A stretch of DNA of 8,227 bases, from the NCBI GenBank assembly GCA_035541995.1, contig DATKMG010000510.1, positions 1-8,227 of the forward strand, given 5' to 3'. How positions within the stretch are numbered: position 1 is the stretch's first letter; each line of letters opens with the position of its first letter. A program made the translations under genes and the position numbers. The stretch is from DATKMG01 sp035541995. GTDB lineage: Bacteria; Acidobacteriota; Terriglobia; Versatilivoradales; Versatilivoraceae. This document shows positions 6,675-8,227 of the stretch, piece by piece. The notes beneath the pieces were generated by a model, which did no database searches, was not told where the DNA came from, and worked only from the letters and a program-made list of their open reading frames with translations.

Positions 6675-8182
6675 AAGAAGCCGTCATTTACGCGCGTGTT
6701 TCCAGTAAAGACCAAGAACGGGAAGGGTTTTCCATTCCCGCGCAGTTAAAGTTTCTCCGCGAATACGCTTCCAGAAACGGTTTCCGCATAGCGCAGGAAT
6801 TCGTTGACGTGGAAACGGCGAAAACAACCGGAAGAAAGAAGTTCGGCGAGATGCTCGCCTTTTTCCCTCGAAATCCAGGTTGCCGGGTTTTAATCGTGGA
6901 AAAGACCGACCGCCTGTACCGAAACTTTCGGGACTGCGTCACCTTGGAAGACTTGGACGTAGAGATTCACCTTCCAAAGGAAGGGCAGGTTATCTGCAAG
7001 GAATCCAAGTCTCAAGCCAAGCTAATGCACGGTATCCAGGTTGTGATGGCCAGGAATTACATTGAAAACCTGAAAGAGGAAGTTAGGAAGGGAATGCGTG
7101 AAAAGGCGGAGCAAGGGATATACCCGAGCCGTCCTCCTATTGGCTATCAAAACAACAAGCTGGAACGCACGATCGAGGTAGATTCACGAAAAGCGCCCAT
7201 GGCGAGGCGGATATTTGATCTTTACGCTTCCGGCCATCATTCGCTGACAAGCCTGCGGAAAGCGATCTTGGATGAATTCGGTATCAATCTGGGCAAGGGT
7301 TATCTGGATCGGGTACTTAAGAACCCATTTTATAAGGGCGTATTCTTGTGGGAGGGGAAGCTGTACCCCGGCACTCATACTCCCCTTGTTTCGGTGGAAT
7401 GCTTTGAGCAAGTCCAGGCCGTTTTCCGTGGCCACAATAAGCCCCGATATAACACCCATGAATTTGCTTATCGTGGCCTACTGACATGCGCCTACGACAA
7501 CTGCAAGGTGACGGCGGAGATCAAAAGGCGTCGTTACACCTACTACCACTGCACGGGTTATCGAGGAAAATGCGGGCTCCCTTATATTCGGGAGGAGGAG
7601 CTTGGGGATCGGCTGGGACAAATCCTCAAGGACATTCACATCCCGGATGACATCCTGTCCCAGTTGCAAAAGTCCTTGCTGAACGATAAGGGCCGCGAGG
7701 AAGGGATTCGGAGGCAGCAGGGTGAGCGATTGGCACAGCGGCTAAGCCAGGTGCATCGGAGGATGGACCAGGCTTACCAGGACAAGCTGGATGGGAAGAT
7801 CAGTGAAGAATTTTGGATGCGAAAATCGGTAGAGTGGCAGGAAGAGGAAACCCAAATTCGAGCCTCAATGCAGGGATTGGAGTCGGTGAGACCAGAGCGC
7901 TTGCTGGATACCGCGAGGATTTTAGAACTCGCAAACAAGGCTTATTTTCTGTACGTTAAGCAGGATCACACCGAAAGAGCCAAACTCCTCAAAATGGTAC
8001 TTTCGAACTGCGGGATTGATGCGGTAAGTCTTTATCCAACTTACAGAAAGCCATTTGACTTGATCTTCCAAAGGGTGAAAACAGAGGAATGGTGCGCCCG
8101 GCGTGATTCGAACACGCGACCTCTTGCTCCGGAGAAGAGATTGACGTTTTGCCAGTGTTCAAAAATGTTTGATTATATCTGA
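6671..8182 (+). CDS. Large serine recombinase (integrase), C-terminus running into the attachment site
   Basis: The frame encodes 503 residues. The resolvase-type catalytic domain starts YARVSSKDQ, with the nucleophile at S11 and R9 beside it. The second active-site block is EKTDRLYRN, with D80, R81 and R84. A recombinase domain follows (about 150-255, with GYQNN and the conserved LKNPFYKG at 216-223), then a zinc ribbon (C273, C278, C294, C301) and a coiled coil (about 340-400). This is the order of large serine integrases, which cut both strands at attP and attB through a Ser-DNA link with a 2-bp crossover and need a partner protein to excise. Residues from about 474 (WCARRDSNTRPLAPE) are encoded by a reverse-strand tRNA 3' half, so the native C-terminus may differ in other forms of the element. 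It lies last in the rep operon, in a 4-base overlap with the preceding gene. Confidence 0.92.
   Translation: MKEAVIYARVSSKDQEREGFSIPAQLKFLREYASRNGFRIAQEFVDVETAKTTGRKKFGEMLAFFPRNPGCRVLIVEKTDRLYRNFRDCVTLEDLDVEIHLPKEGQVICKESKSQAKLMHGIQVVMARNYIENLKEEVRKGMREKAEQGIYPSRPPIGYQNNKLERTIEVDSRKAPMARRIFDLYASGHHSLTSLRKAILDEFGINLGKGYLDRVLKNPFYKGVFLWEGKLYPGTHTPLVSVECFEQVQAVFRGHNKPRYNTHEFAYRGLLTCAYDNCKVTAEIKRRRYTYYHCTGYRGKCGLPYIREEELGDRLGQILKDIHIPDDILSQLQKSLLNDKGREEGIRRQQGERLAQRLSQVHRRMDQAYQDKLDGKISEEFWMRKSVEWQEEETQIRASMQGLESVRPERLLDTARILELANKAYFLYVKQDHTERAKLLKMVLSNCGIDAVSLYPTYRKPFDLIFQRVKTEEWCARRDSNTRPLAPEKRLTFCQCSKMFDYI
8090..8134 (-). tRNA. 3' half of tRNA-Arg(CCG), probable attachment-site remnant
   Basis: On the minus strand this reads from the anticodon loop to an encoded CCA: loop CTCCGGA (8128-8134, anticodon CCG), 3' anticodon arm GCAAG (8123-8127), variable AGGTC (8118-8122), T-arm GCGTG-TTCGAAT-CACGC (8101-8117), acceptor CGGGCGC (8094-8100), discriminator A (8093) and CCA (8090-8092). 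The T-arm pairs perfectly. The D-arm and 5' acceptor are absent from the sequence farther right, and the 5' anticodon arm does not pair with GCAAG. It is therefore not a working tRNA gene. A tRNA 3' half inside or after an integrase gene is the classic duplicated attachment site. An intron-split tRNA with its 5' half beyond the window is a less likely alternative. Confidence 0.8.
8121..8139. other. Candidate recombination core with dyad symmetry
   Basis: CTCTT (8121-8125), G, CTCCGGAG (8127-8134), AAGAG (8135-8139) form a near-perfect inverted repeat of 19 bases with one extra base on the left. Its centre, CG at 8130-8131, lies in the tRNA anticodon (CCG). Serine-integrase att sites are imperfect inverted repeats around a 2-bp crossover, and tRNA homology ends here. 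This makes it a reasonable crossover candidate, but nothing in the window proves it. Confidence 0.4.
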
Positions 8183-8227
8183 ACGGTCAAGCACTTACGC
8201 GAAACCTGATTGGCTGAGAGTTGAATG

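Larger units (their letters stand above)
4348..8139 (+). mobile_element. Integrative rolling-circle element at tRNA-Arg (left boundary unknown)
   Basis: A SpoVG-like gene, a structured leader, an HUH Rep, a Cys4 protein and a large serine recombinase lie in one orientation, ending at a tRNA 3' fragment. Replication plus site-specific recombination genes suggest an element that lives integrated but can also replicate as a circle. No conjugation genes, relaxase other than Rep, or capsid genes are visible in it. The left edge is set arbitrarily at the small ORF before the SpoVG-like gene; no second copy of the tRNA fragment occurs in the window, so the real left end may lie farther left, even outside. 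Confidence 0.5.

Overview
This is bacterial DNA of mixed GC content. It holds two blocks separated by a divergent promoter region near 4015-4101. I cannot name the organism. A CCA-encoding tRNA-Arg(CCG) remnant, Shine-Dalgarno sites and GTG/TTG starts point to a bacterium. A SpoVG-family gene does not fix the phylum, because that family occurs well outside Firmicutes.

Left block (1-4014). A large SNF2/RapA-type helicase gene enters from outside the window, so its Walker A region is missing, and it ends at 3219. Its C-terminal third carries about 18 tandem repeats of almost exactly 15 residues, with consensus C/S-x-hydrophobic-S/T-G-K and a hydrophobic residue near position 13. Convergent to it is a small, very basic protein of about 214 residues that ends in a Cys4 zinc-ribbon-like motif. 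A DNA-processing or defence role for this block is possible but only inferred.

Right block (4102-8227). This looks like much of a compact mobile element. In order it has a 49-residue ORF followed by a terminator-like hairpin, a small acidic ORF, a SpoVG-family gene, and a hairpin-rich intergenic leader with a possible terminator/antiterminator switch. These are followed by a tightly coupled operon: a 79-residue ORF, an HUH rolling-circle Rep, a zinc-finger/coiled-coil protein and a large serine recombinase. The last four genes overlap one another by 4 to 13 bases, so they are probably translated together.

The recombinase frame runs through the 3' half of a tRNA-Arg(CCG) gene on the opposite strand (8090-8134) before it stops. 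That is the usual signature of an attachment site next to an integrase gene. The 5' half of the tRNA is absent from the right flank, so this is a truncated or attP-like copy. The likely logic is that Rep replicates an excised circular form from an origin near its gene, the structured leader controls rep expression, and the serine recombinase integrates and excises the element at tRNA-Arg.
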